64,000 nucleotides of DNA from positions 36,975,124 to 37,039,123 of the forward strand of contig NW_022881603.1 in assembly GCF_003369915.1 (NCBI RefSeq), written 5' to 3'. Both the position numbers and the translations under genes were made by a program. The stretch comes from Drosophila miranda. Lineage: Eukaryota; Arthropoda; Insecta; Diptera; Drosophilidae. Every line of letters begins with the position of its first letter. Positions within the stretch are counted from its first letter, which is position 1. Below the pieces are notes generated by a model, which saw only the letters and a program-made list of their open reading frames with translations, searched no databases and was not told the DNA's origin. Positions 1-10,083 of this stretch are shown here, one piece after another.

Positions 1-582
1 ATCTGGGGATATGAAGTTCTCTTTTAGTCCGACCTTTGCATCCTTCCATGATGGCGCTGGCGCTGGCTTTGTGTGCCACCAGTCTAGTGCGCTTTCTTCC
101 AGAATTATCGGCATTGCGAATAAGAGGTGGTCCGGTTCTACCCCGTAGGTTTCTGCTAATTCCTCCATCCTGCTCAGGAATTCTAGCAGCCCTCCTTTTC
201 CTGTAAAGATCAGTTCCCACTTGCGTATTTTTTCTATTATCGCTACTGCTTCTGGTGATCCTTTCTTTATCTGTTTTGGAAATAGCTATTTCTTCCTGCC
301 TGTCCTGGTCTCCCCTTGGCTCTCTTCCACTGTTGGTTTTTGTGGTACTCCTTTTGGTGATTGTTGCCTTGGGCTCTTGGTTCTCGGGCTTCTCCCTCGT
401 GTTTGGGTATTTGCTAGTTGTTCTAGCCTCTCTCGAATATGTATTGGGAGGTCTGTTCTCTCCGAAAATTGTAGTAGTTGTTTCTTTTGGGTTTCTAGTC
501 CATCCAGTTTCTCCAATCCGAATTCCTCGCAATAGTTTTGTAACTCCAGTTTCGTTGCTTGGTTTATCCATTGTTTTGCCAT
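1..582 (-). pseudogene. Gag N-terminus of a second Gypsy copy, cut by the window edge
   Basis: Positions 1-900 repeat 5811-6710 without a difference that I could see. The likely start is the ATG at 582, giving MAKQWINQ, because everything upstream in the open frame lies across the primer-binding site. The frame stops at a TAG at 286-288, exactly as in the other copy, then continues in the same frame with capsid-like sequence containing ALDWWH. On the minus strand this gag lies downstream of the LTR at 636-1908, so it belongs to a second element that shares that LTR. The rest is outside the window. Confidence 0.75.
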
Positions 583-616
583 CTTGACCTTTGAGATTAT
601 GCTTCTTATGCTACCA

Positions 617-634
617 CAACCTGCTCGGGCGCCA
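617..634 (-). other. Primer-binding site, second Gypsy copy
   Basis: One base beyond the LTR end, the minus strand reads TGGCGCCCGAGCAGG. It starts with TGG, as expected for pairing with a tRNA 3' CCA, and resembles lysine-tRNA-type primer sites. The tRNA assignment is tentative. Confidence 0.6.
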
Positions 635-635
635 C

Positions 636-1908
636 TGTGACGGCGCTTCGGCCGGGGTATGCTCGTCGAGCCGGGTTCCACAGAAATTTGTTTGATCTCT
701 GGGTGTGGTAGCTGAAAGAGAGTCTCGTGGTTCAAGAATAAGGCGGGCTTTGAGCGGTAATAAAAGAGATAGAGTTATTTTTATTGTTCTTAAAGGTACA
801 AAGTTTGGTAGTGGCGCGGGTGTTTTTCTGCCGGCTCTTCCTTCGGGGTCGTCCTTCGGTCCTGGTAGTCTTCTGGTCGGTGTCGGTTGAGGTCGCGGAG
901 GTCTAATGCGCTCCGAGGGGAAGAATGTTGCGGAGGGTGAATGCGCTCCGAGGAGAAATAATGTTGCGGAGGGTTAATGCGCTCCGAGGAGAAATAATGT
1001 TGCGGAGGGTGAATGCGCTCCGAGGAGAAATGATGTTGCGGAGGGTGAATGCGCTCCGAGGAGAAATAATGTTGCGGAGGGTGAATGCGCTCCGAGGAGA
1101 AATAATGTTGCGGAGGGTGAATGCGCTCCGAGGAGAAATAATGTTGCGGAGGGTGAATGCGCTCCGAGGAGAAATAATGTTGCGGAGGGTGAATGCGCTC
1201 CGAGGAGAAATAATGTTGCGGAGGGTGAATGCGCTCCGAGGAGAAATAATGTTGCGGAGGGTGAATGCGCTCCGAGGAGAAATAATGTTGCGGACGGTGA
1301 ATGCGCTCCGGGGAGAAATCAGGGTGCGGAGTGTGAATGCGCTCCGAGGAGAAATAATGTTGCGGAGGGTTAATGCGCTCCGAGGGGAAAGGTGGCGGAG
1401 GTTTAATGCGCTCCGAGGAGGATAGGAGGATCGCTGGGGCTGCTGGTGGCTGCTACTGATGCTTACCTCTCCACGGGCCGGAGCCGAACTGATGCTGATC
1501 GCTCTGGCGGAGCCCCTTTTATTTCCGAAAAGCAGCTGATCGTACGGTCTGTCCCTAGCGCGTTGTGCTGAGGGGTCCCTAACGAGTTTGTACAGATCGG
1601 CTGATAGTGTGCTCGTTGGAGCTTGGGTTATGGTCACACTTGGGGCAGTCAGCTTTGGGTGAGACCGTGGGGGCTGTGCTACGGGTCCATTGGTGGTGAT
1701 CAGCTGTGGTTGGTTTTATGTATCTTTTATTGTTTGTTTATTTATATTTATTTCTTATGTGGCAGGTCTTCATGTATTTGTAGCTTATGTTCTACTTATC
1801 CTACTAATACTTATTTTATAGTCTTCATGGCTTGTCTTGGTGTTTTTAGTGATATTTTTGTGGTGTTTGTGGCGCCGGCGCTTGGTCTTCCTGGCGCTGG
1901 GCGTCACA
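636..1908 (-). repeat. Gypsy LTR (left, shared by two internal regions)
   Basis: On the minus strand the LTR begins TGTGACG at 1908 and ends CGTCACA at 636, a perfect terminal inverted repeat. It is 1273 bp, 72 bp shorter than the right LTR because it has two fewer 36-bp repeats. It is flanked by pol/ORF3 of one element on the right and by gag of another on the left, so it serves as 3' LTR of one and 5' LTR of the other. Confidence 0.88.
904..1422. repeat. 36-bp minisatellite in the left LTR, about 15 copies
   Basis: The direct repeat has a 36-bp period with core AATGCGCTCCGAGGAGAA followed by ATAATGTTGCGGAGGG. I count 15 occurrences of GCGCTCCG. Because 36 is a multiple of three, long open frames appear on both strands (12-residue repeats such as SPRSAFTLRNII on the minus strand). 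Copies are adjacent with no spacers. Confidence 0.93.
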
Positions 1909-2464
1909 CTCCCCCCTCCTTTCCCAGTGGAGCGTCGCCAATTGACTTTGTTTGGAACCATGTGCTGATGCGGACATCTCCAGCTCGGCCGATCTTCACC
2001 CAACACGCCTCCTGTTTCTCGTTCCGTAGTTTGAACCGTCGTAGAGTGTGTTTTGGGCGGTCGTGGAGTTTTGCTTTGACTAGTTCGATCGCCGTGGTCG
2101 CTAGTTCGAATTTTTCCGGGACCTCCCATTCGCCCGGGATGGTGCCTCTCTGGATGGGTTTCTGGGTTTCCGGTTCTGGTGTTGGCCGCTCGGGGTTTAG
2201 GTCTAGCACGTCCCGGTCGGACTCTTCGTCTTCCACTTGTTTTGCCCAGGAAAGTTCCGGGCCTTGTTGTTCGCTGATTCTTCGTGCCGTTTGTTCCTGT
2301 AGGTTGGCCTGGTTTGCCCAGCTGATCCTCTTTTTTGTTGGGATTACTTCATTGTGCGTTGCTACTTGTTCTCCTCGAGTCTCGCGCTGTCCTGCCGTGG
2401 TTTCCATCGTTTTGTTTGTTGCTGTTTTCCTTGGTGCTGACACCTTTGTTCCTGATACTTTCAT
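1904..2464 (-). CDS. Gypsy ORF3, unknown protein (186 aa)
   Basis: The ORF starts at an ATG overlapping the pol stop as ATGA (2461-2464) and ends at a TGA that uses the first bases of the 3' LTR. The protein is highly charged and hydrophilic: a basic, Thr-rich N-terminus, an acidic Glu/Pro-rich middle (EDEESDRD), and a compact C-terminal part containing ELVKAKLHDRPKHTLRRFKL and a WVKIGRAGDVRISTWF stretch. No signal peptide, transmembrane segment or furin-like site is visible, so it does not look like an envelope protein. It occupies the position where errantivirus-type elements carry env. I do not recognise the family. The intact frame next to a broken gag/pol is notable. Confidence 0.6.
   Translation of the reverse strand: MKVSGTKVSAPRKTATNKTMETTAGQRETRGEQVATHNEVIPTKKRISWANQANLQEQTARRISEQQGPELSWAKQVEDEESDRDVLDLNPERPTPEPETQKPIQRGTIPGEWEVPEKFELATTAIELVKAKLHDRPKHTLRRFKLRNEKQEACWVKIGRAGDVRISTWFQTKSIGDAPLGKEGGV
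1909..1925 (-). other. Polypurine tract of the Gypsy element
   Basis: Directly upstream of the 3' LTR on the minus strand is an uninterrupted purine run, GGGAAAGGAGGGGGGAG, ending at the LTR terminus. It is the expected plus-strand DNA primer and also encodes the last residues of ORF3. Confidence 0.8.
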
Positions 2465-5400
2465 CCGTGAGCTGAGTGGGGGGCGGCCGATAGTAGTTTT
2501 GCCGCTCGGTTTTTGTGGCTGGCCTGTGCCATCCTTTCTTTGAATTTCCGGGCCGAAATGTTGAATTTATCTTCATTATTTTCCATCTGTCTGAAAAGGT
2601 AGAGAGAGGGCATCGTTATTGTGTTTGCTTCCTCTATTTTTGCTGGTTTTAGTTGTGAGACGTGTGCCCGTAGTTTTTTGTTCGTTGTCGTATCTTGTAC
2701 TGTTATGATCACTGGAGAGGTTAGTTCGAGTACCTTGCACGGACCGGTGTATTTCGGTTCTAGTTTCGCTGTTGTCTTGTCGATTTTTTTCGATAGTGGG
2801 TGCGTTCGTACCCATACTAAGTCCCCTCTTTTTGGCTTCCATGCTCGCTTTCGCAAATTGTAATGTCTTGCTTGTTTTGCTGCTGCTTCTTCCATGTTTT
2901 GCCTGGCTATTGTTTCTGTTTGTTTTCGTTTGTCGGTGTTTTCCTGGTTTGTTTGATTGTTGAACCCTGACCCTAGTGTTACCTCGTCGAATAGGTTGCC
3001 CGGCAATCTAAGTTCTCTCCCGAATATCAGGTATGCTGGACTAAACCCTGTTGCTTCTGACTTGCTGCTATTTATCGCTAGGGTTAGTTCTGGTAGTTGT
3101 TCGTCCCATTTGTTGTGTTTCCCTCCCGCGAATTGTGCGATCATCGTCTTTAGTGTTCGGTTCGCTCGTTCGGTTGGGTTTTCTTGTGGTGTGTATGGTG
3201 CCGTGAATTGTTGGGTGATGCCCCACTTTTTCATTACCTGTTTCGTCTTTCTGCTTGTAAATTGTACGCCGTTGTCTGAGATCACTCGCTTTGGTGCACC
3301 TCCCCTCGCCAGTATTTTTTCTCTGAACGCCTTTAGGAATGCGTCAGCTGTTGCGCTTCTTGTCGGTGTGACCTCCACCCATTTCGAAAATTTATCGATA
3401 AACACGATTAGTGCGGTGTTTCCGTGCGGCGATCTTGGTAGTGGTCCCACGAAATCGACGCATATTGTTTCCCATGGTGCGTTTGCGATTTTGGTCAGCA
3501 TTTTGCCTGCCGCTGCTTGTTGCGATACCTTAAATTTTTGGCAGCTTTCGCATGTTCGTACGAATCGTGTTACGTCTCTGCTTAGCCCTGGCCAAAAGTA
3601 TCGCTGCCTTATTCTGATTTTCGTGCGTCTGATCCCGAGATGTCCGGCTGTTGGGTTTGTGTGATTTTCGGTTAGTACCCTCTGTCTCTCTTGTTTTGGA
3701 ACGCACAGTTTCCAGGGTTGATCGTCTTCGTCGTTTTGGCTTGGTATGTGTCGGTATAATCTTCCGTGTTTTATGGTATAATCCGTAGCTTCTTTTGGTG
3801 TTATCTCTACTTGGTTCCATTTGTTTTGATACCAAGCGCATTCTACGATTTCTGCTATTCGGGTTTCTTCGCGTGGTAAGCGGGGGAGTCCGCCACTGCG
3901 TTCAGCTTGCCTTTCCGATATCGTATTTCGAATGAGAATGGTTGCAGTCCCAATGCCCATCTTGCTACTCGTCCGGATGGGCTTTACTGAACTTAACCAT
4001 TTGAGGGCTAAGTGATCTGTAATTACGATAAATTGGTAGCCTTCCAGGTACATCCTCATCTTGTGTATACCCCAGTAGATGGCTAGGCATTCTTTTTCCG
4101 TTGCGGAGTATTTCGTTTCCTCGCTTTTGAGCTTGCGGCTTGCGTAGGAAATTACATGTTCTCCGTCCGCATCTTCCTGGGTCAACACCGCTCCTAGGCC
4201 GCAGTCGCTTGCGTCTGTTTGCAGTATGAATGTTTTTCTGAAGTCCGGGCATGCTAATATTGGTGCTTCCGTTAGACACAGCTTTAGGTGTTTTAGGTCT
4301 TGGAAGCTGTTCTCTTGTGCTTCGCCCCACTCAAATTTTTGCCCCTTTTTTAATAGGTCTTGTAGAGCTTTTGCTCGTTCGGTGTACGCTGGTACGAATC
4401 TGCGGTACCAAGATGCCAGGCCCAAAAAACTGTGCAGCTGTTTCAGTGTAGTTGGTGCGGTGAGTTCTTTAATGGCCGCCACTTTATCTGGGTCTGTGTG
4501 TATTCCTTCCTCGCTCACCATGTGTCCTAGGTATTTAAGTTTCTTTTGGAAAAAGTGACATTTTGCTGCGTTAATGCGTAGGTTTGCTGTCCGTAGTCGT
4601 TCGAATACCGTTTGTAGTTTCTGCATGTGTTCAACTTTCGTCCGCCCAATTACGATTATGTCGTCTAGGTATGCGAAAACGAATGGTTCCATGTCCGGTC
4701 CGATTACCGAGTCTAGGGCTCTTTGGAACGTAGCAGGTGCTGTTGTGAGTCCGAATGGCATGACCTTCCATTGGTACAATCCTCGCCCGGGAGCTGTAAA
4801 GGCTGTGTAGTGTCGGCTCTGTTTTTCCATAGGGATTTGCCAATACCCTGACTTTAAGTCGAGCGTGCTAATGTATTTAGCCTCTTTAAGCTGATTTAGA
4901 ATAAAGTCCATCCGTGGTAATGGGTATGCATCCTGTTTTTTCGTTTAACAGTCGGTAGTCCACGCAGTCCCTCCAATCTCCGGTTTTCTTTTTTATGAGA
5001 ACAATCGGCGAGCTGTATGGGCTTGATTTATGAGTTCGCTGATCTCTTTGTTGATGATTTCCATTTGCGCTGGGTTTCTTGGGTAATACCTCTGTTTGAC
5101 TGGTCTGTCATCCTTCAGAAATATCCGATGTTTCGTAACATTGCTCACCCCTTCCAGAGTGTTGGATTTTTGTACCTCCGTTTTAATCCATTTTTCGATT
5201 TCTTCGTCCGTCGGCTCTGTTACTGAATTTCTTGCGCTTTCCTCCTTTCTCTTTGGGTTTGGTTCCCCGTTGAAGTTTACTGTGGCTTCTCCGCACGTTA
5301 TTGATGTGCCTGCATCCTTTAAAAATTCCATCCCTAGTATGGGGGTGTACCCCTGTCATGATTAGGAATGATTGGGTGGTCTCTTTTCCCCCTAGTTCTA

Positions 5401-5557
5401 CTGTTAGTTGGATTCTCCGTGTTGTTCTCCGAGTGCTCCCATCCGCGAGACGGATTAATCTGTTTTCCACTCCTTCGATGCCTTCTTCTTTTAGTTTTTC
5501 GGCCGCCCTTTCGTTTATCATGCATCTTGCTGCCCCTGTATCGATGATTACATCCAT
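2461..5557 (-). pseudogene. Gypsy pol: protease, RT, RNase H, integrase (frameshifted)
   Basis: Protease begins near 5557 with the active-site context VIIDTGAA. RT follows, with LDLKSGYWQI, MPFGL and the catalytic YLDD. Then come RNase H (LQTDASDCGLGAVL), the integrase HHCC zinc finger (H, then CESCQKF), the catalytic core (VDFVGPLPRS, then SDNG) and a C-terminal basic domain. The frame from 4911 to 2461 (816 codons) is open from mid-RT to the end. Upstream, the reading frame changes near 5340 (protease/RT junction), near 5020 and again near 4940-4960, so protease and the RT N-terminus are out of frame with the rest. The element is presumably inactive unless complemented. The stop overlaps the ORF3 start. 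Confidence 0.88.
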
Positions 5558-5607
5558 CAGTTGTGATCCAATCCTGGCCCGTCCTAAAAGTTGGTTCTTG
5601 TTAAATA

Positions 5608-6392
5608 TTAGTTGTGTGTTGTCCCGCTCAGCTGGTTTTGGGCCACAGGAGATTCGCGGGTTGGTCCTGCGCCCTGTGTGTTTTCCGGTTGTTTTCTGCA
5701 GCAGTCTATTGTGCGTACTCCTTGTTTGTTGCAGGTCCAGCAGAAGTCTCGAACTGGTTCTATTTCCGCTTGTTTTCGCTCTGCCACTTGTTTTGCAAGC
5801 TCCTCTTGGTATCTGGGGATATGAAGTTCTCTTTTAGTCCGACCTTTGCATCCTTCCATGATGGCGCTGGCGCTGGCTTTGTGTGCCACCAGTCTAGTGC
5901 GCTTTCTTCCAGAATTATCGGCATTGCGAATAAGAGGTGGTCCGGTTCTACCCCGTAGGTTTCTGCTAATTCCTCCATCCTGCTCAGGAATTCTAGCAGC
6001 CCTCCTTTTCCTGTAAAGATCAGTTCCCACTTGCGTATTTTTTCTATTATCGCTACTGCTTCTGGTGATCCTTTCTTTATCTGTTTTGGAAATAGCTATT
6101 TCTTCCTGCCTGTCCTGGTCTCCCCTTGGCTCTCTTCCACTGTTGGTTTTTGTGGTACTCCTTTTGGTGATTGTTGCCTTGGGCTCTTGGTTCTCGGGCT
6201 TCTCCCTCGTGTTTGGGTATTTGCTAGTTGTTCTAGCCTCTCTCGAATATGTATTGGGAGGTCTGTTCTCTCCGAAAATTGTAGTAGTTGTTTCTTTTGG
6301 GTTTCTAGTCCATCCAGTTTCTCCAATCCGAATTCCTCGCAATAGTTTTGTAACTCCAGTTTCGTTGCTTGGTTTATCCATTGTTTTGCCAT
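5608..6392 (-). pseudogene. Gypsy gag (nonsense codon and frameshift)
   Basis: The start at 6392 (MAKQWINQ) is chosen because upstream codons overlap the LTR and primer-binding region. The N-terminal part has a helical segment (LELQNYCEEFGLEKL). A TAG at 6096-6098 interrupts the frame, which then continues without change of phase through GSPEAVAIIEKIRKW and a capsid-like ALDWWH region to about 5760. A frame change near 5810 is needed to reach the nucleocapsid segment, which has one partial zinc knuckle (CWTCNKQG) around 5700. The same TAG occurs in the second copy at 286-288, so it predates the duplication or is a suppressible stop. Confidence 0.75.
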
Positions 6393-6426
6393 CTTGACCT
6401 TTGAGATTATGCTTCTTATGCTACCA

Positions 6427-6444
6427 CAACCTGCTCGGGCGCCA
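6427..6444 (-). other. Primer-binding site of the complete Gypsy element
   Basis: The sequence and spacing match the site at 617-634: TGGCGCCCGAGCAGG on the minus strand, one base from the LTR end at 6446 and about 35 bp upstream of the gag start at 6392. Confidence 0.62.
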
Positions 6445-6445
6445 C

Positions 6446-7790
6446 TGTGACGGCGCTTCGGCCGGGGTATGCTCGTCGAGCCGGGTTCCACAGAAATTTG
6501 TTTGATCTCTGGGTGTGGTAGCTGAAAGAGAGTCTCGTGGTTCAAGAATAAGGCGGGCTTTGAGCGGTAATAAAAGAGATAGAGTTATTTTTATTGTTCT
6601 TAAAGGTACAAAGTTTGGTAGTGGCGCGGGTGTTTTTCTGCCGGCTCTTCCTTCGGGGTCGTCCTTCGGTCCTGGTAGTCTTCTGGTCGGTGTCGGTTGA
6701 GGTCGCGGAGGGCTAATGCGCTCCGAGGGGAAGAATGTTGCGGAGGGTGAATGCGCTCCGAGGAGAAATAATGTTGCGGAGGGTTAATGCGCTCCGAGGA
6801 GGAATAATGTTGCGGAGGGGGAATGCGCTCCGAGGAGGAATAATGTTGCGGAGGGTTAATGCGCTCCGAGGATAAATAATGTTGCGGAGGATTTATGCGC
6901 TCCGAGGAGAAATAATGTTGCGGAGGGTTAATGCGCTCCGAGGAGAAATAATGTTGCGGAGGGTGAAAGCGCTCCGAGGAGAAATAAAGTTGCGGAGGGT
7001 GAATGCGCTCCGAGGAGAAATCAGGGTGCGGAGGGTGAATGCGCTCCGAGGAGAAATAATGTTGCGGAGGGTGAATGCGCTCCGAGGAGAAATAATGTTG
7101 CGGAGGGTGAATGCGCTCCGAGGAGAAATAATGTTGCGGAGGGTGAATGCGCTCCGAGGAGAAATAATGTTGCGGAGGGTGAATGCGCTCCGTGGAGAAA
7201 TCAGGGTGCGGAGGGTGAATGCGCTCCGAGGAGAAATAATGTTGCGGAGGGTTAATGCGCTCCGAGGGGAAAGGTGGCGGAGGTTTAATGCGCTCCGAGG
7301 AGGATAGGAGGATCGCTGGGGCTGCTGGTGGCTGCTACTGATGCTTACCTCTCCACGGGCCGGAGCCGAACTGATGCTGATCGCTCTGGCGGAGCTCCTT
7401 TTATTTCCGAAAAGCAGCTGATCGTACGGTCTGTCCCTAGCGCGTTGTGCTGAGGGGTCCCTAACGCGTTTGTACAGATCGGCTGATAGTGTGCCCGTTG
7501 GAGCTTGGGTTATGGTCACACTTGGGGCAGTCAGCTGTGGGTGAGACCGTGGGGGCTGTGCTACGGGCCCATTGGTGGTGATCAGCTGTGGTTGGATTTA
7601 TGTATCTTTTATTGTTTGTTAATTTATATTTATTTCTTATGTGGCAGGTCTTCATGTATTTGTAGCTTATGTTCTACTTATCCTACTAATACTTATTTTA
7701 TAGTCTTCATGGCTTGTCTTGGTGTTTCTAGCGATATTGTTGTGGTGTTTGTGGCGCCGGCGCTTGGTCTTCCTGGCGCTGGGCGTCACA
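6446..7790 (-). repeat. Gypsy LTR (right; 5' LTR of the complete element)
   Basis: This copy is 1345 bp, with the same TGTGACG...CGTCACA ends as the left LTR. It differs from the left LTR by two additional 36-bp repeats and scattered substitutions, mostly inside the repeats. Confidence 0.88.
6714..7304. repeat. 36-bp minisatellite in the right LTR, about 17 copies
   Basis: This is the same 36-bp unit as in the left LTR with 17 core occurrences. The two extra units account exactly for the 72-bp length difference between the LTRs. Several units carry private substitutions, so the arrays have diverged more than the rest of the LTR. Confidence 0.93.
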
Positions 7791-7859
7791 AATTTCAAAG
7801 CCTTGTTTTATATTTTTTTTTTTAATTAAGTACATCAATCAATCAAATAAAGGAAAAAA
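7791..7859 (+). other. 3' UTR tail of mars unit U0
   Basis: The sequence AATTTCAAAGCC through the T-run and CAAATAAAGG matches the mars 3' UTR of the other units (for example 13918-13986). The gene itself has been separated off by the Gypsy insertion. AATAAA near 7847 is a candidate poly(A) signal. Confidence 0.85.
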
Positions 7860-8982
7860 ACGAGGGGAACGTTGTGAGTTGCTGCGGACACCGCAACTCT
7901 ACAGTTATACCCGATACTAAGTCAGTATGGCTCTCCTCCGGCAGACGCCGCTAATATTAAACGACACGACAAAGAGTGCGTGCGAGAGAGACAGAAAATC
8001 AGTCTGAGCGTGACGTCGGGCGCTGCGTAGCCACTGCAAATTGATTTGTTCCTATTGGCTATAAAAATGATCTGATCTGATCCAGATTCAGCAATCTGAT
8101 AGATATGGTCATTATCTATGATTCTGCGTTTTTAGTTTTCTCGTATCCTCAATATTGTGGATGCAACAGATTTTCGTCCTTTGTGTGGGCGGAAGGGGGT
8201 GGGGCGAAATTTTGAGATACACGTTTTATAGTAAGATCTAACAGGAGTGCGGATACCAAATTTGGTTACTCTAGCCTTAATATTCTCTGAGATTTTTGAA
8301 TATCCCCAGATTTTCGTCCTTTGCGGGGGCGGAAGGGGGTGTGGCGAAATTTTGAAACAAACTCGTCTCGGTCCGATATATTAGGAGTGTGGATACCAAA
8401 TTTGGTTGCTCTAGCTTTTGTAGTCTCTGAGATCTAGGCGCTAATGTTTTACTCTAAGCAAAGCCGCCTATGCTACGTGTGTGTTAGAGAGAGACAGGGC
8501 GAGAAAAAAATGAAATGAAATGAAATGAAATTGTTTTCTTGATGCTGGCTATAATAATAATACGATCCAATTCAGATTCCGCAGTCTTAAAGATATGGTC
8601 ATTTTCTACAATTCTACGTTTTTGGTTTTCTCATATCTTTAAAATTGTGGATGCCACAGATTTTCGTCCTTTGTGGGGGCGGAAGTGGTCGGGGCGAAGT
8701 TTTGAAATATTTTTGAAGCAGTGACATATCACAGAAGTCTGGGTCCAAAACATCGTTGCTCTAGCTCTTATAGTCATTGAGCACTAGGCGCTGAAGGGGA
8801 CGGACAGACGGACGGACGGACAGACGGACAGACAGACAGGGCTCAATCGACTCGGCTATTGATGCTGATCAAGAATATATATACTTTATGGGGTCGGAAA
8901 CGATTCCTTCTGGACGTTACACACATCCACTTTTACCACAAATCTAATATACCCCAATACTCATTTTGAGTATCGGGTATAA
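7860..8982 (+). mobile_element. DINE-1/INE-1-like Helitron element (U0)
   Basis: This is a non-coding element of about 1.1 kb. It starts ACGAGGGGAACGTTG with a hairpin (GAGTTGC...GCAACTC), then TTATACCCGATACT near its 5' end. At the 3' end are a GACGGACA microsatellite, a block including TATATACTTTATGGGGTCGG, and GAGTATCGGGTATAA, which is the inverse of the 5' subterminal motif. This architecture is that of Drosophila DINE-1/INE-1 Helentron elements. It has no ORF. Near 8508-8530 this copy alone has an expanded ATGAA-type microsatellite. It may correspond to the ISY element of D. miranda, which I cannot verify. Confidence 0.78.
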
Positions 8983-10048
8983 AAACTATATTTTACGAGA
9001 TTCTGAACAAGTACAGAAAGGACGACTGGAACATTCTATCAACAGATGCCTCAGTTACAGAAAGTACATGTGGCATAGGAATAGTAGAATGGCCTAGTGG
9101 AAATATCCACAAGTACAAAATAGAAAACAGATTATCCTCAGTAGGTGCCGAACTCGTAGGCCTTAAAAAGGCCTGCGAACTATGTCTTAAATATAATTAC
9201 AAAAAGGCTTTGATTTTAAGTGATGGATTAGGAGCTATTAATTTAATTAAAAATAAGAATACAGACTCGTACCTAGTGAATGATATTCACAACATAATTA
9301 ACCAATCAGACATTCAGAAACTTGACATTCTATGGGTCCCTGGTCACAAGGGTGTGGCCATCAACGAAAAGACTGACATAGCAGCAAAGGCTGCTACAAG
9401 TGAGGGGTTTACAATAAATATAAAATACAGCTACAAGGAGGCTCAAAGAGAAATTAGGAACTTTTTAGTATACAAATGGAATGAGGACTACAGGACGAAG
9501 TGTAGGACGAAGGGATCCAGCCTCATAGACATATTTCCAGACATACCCAGTAAACCCTGGCATTTTTCTCTTAAATGGAATGCTAAAAGCATCAAGACCA
9601 TTAACAGACTTATGACGGGACACACATACGACAAAGTCTTCCTACACAGAATCAAAGCAATTGACTCAAATATCTGCGAAACGTGCAATGTAACTGAATA
9701 TGCCGAACACCTGATCTTCGATTGCCAAAGATTTGCCGGGCTCAGAAGGAAATTCAAAACCTTTAAATATTATAACAATTTACATCAATTATTAATAAAA
9801 AAAAGAGCCGCTACATCTCAGAGAGCTGGCAATCTTCATCAAAACTGCTTACTTAAACTTTTGACCCCTTTTTTCTTCATCATGTTATAAAGTAATTTCA
9901 GTTTATTTTCTAAAACAGTTAAGTAATTTTCCTCTTTTTTTTTTATATACCGACCTGTCAAACTCGCCAAACTACATCACCAGTATCTGATCAATGTGGC
10001 TACAGTGCTACGATCAAAATTCCGATCATCCTTGAGATGATTTAAAAC

Positions 10049-10080
<32 letters not shown>
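8983..10080 (+). mobile_element. I-type LINE 3' end: RNase H domain, 3' UTR, poly(A) (U0)
   Basis: The frame includes STDASVTESTCGIGIV (first RNase H Asp), SSVGAELVGLKKA (Glu), ILSDGLGA (second Asp) and ILWVPGHKGVAINEKTD (His and last Asp), followed by a His/Cys-rich C-terminal part (CETCNVTEYAEHLIFDC). This is the RNase H end of an I-clade ORF2. The ORF remains open to 9890 but is extended because an 8-A run shifts the last codons and a TGA has become TTA. A 3' UTR and a 30-bp poly(A) at 10051-10080 end the element. The upstream RT portion is missing; DINE-1 abuts directly. Confidence 0.85.

Positions 10081-10083
<3 letters not shown>

Larger units (their letters stand above)
636..7790 (-). 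mobile_element. Ty3/Gypsy-class LTR retrotransposon, minus strand
   Basis: The complete element has two LTRs (636-1908 and 6446-7790), a primer-binding site, gag, a protease-RT-RNase H-integrase pol region, a third ORF and a polypurine tract in canonical order on the minus strand. The order RT, RNase H, integrase is that of Ty3/Gypsy. Gag and the 5' half of pol are broken, so this copy cannot encode all its own proteins. It sits in the 3' UTR flank of a mars unit: the right LTR ends at 7790 and the array sequence resumes at AATTTCAAAG. The left flank is replaced by another gag region, so no target duplication can be read. The family name is not recognised. Confidence 0.9.

Noticed and set aside
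661..680. TGGAACCCGGCTCGACG as a primer-binding site
   Set aside because: It lies inside the LTR; the LTR ends at 636 with CGTCACA and a better TGG-starting site is immediately beyond it at 617-634.
904..1422. 36-bp repeats resembling a CRISPR array or coding repeats
   Set aside because: Units are adjacent without spacers, lie inside an LTR, and open frames on both strands follow from the 36-bp period. It is a minisatellite.
1623..2543. 306-codon plus-strand ORF across the Gypsy LTR and ORF3
   Set aside because: Antisense shadow spanning the LTR boundary; Ser/Val/Phe-rich pattern typical of the reverse strand of coding sequence.
8805..8840. GACGGACA repeats as an independent microsatellite locus
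   Set aside because: They are the known internal tandem block of the DINE-1-like element and occur at the same place in every copy.
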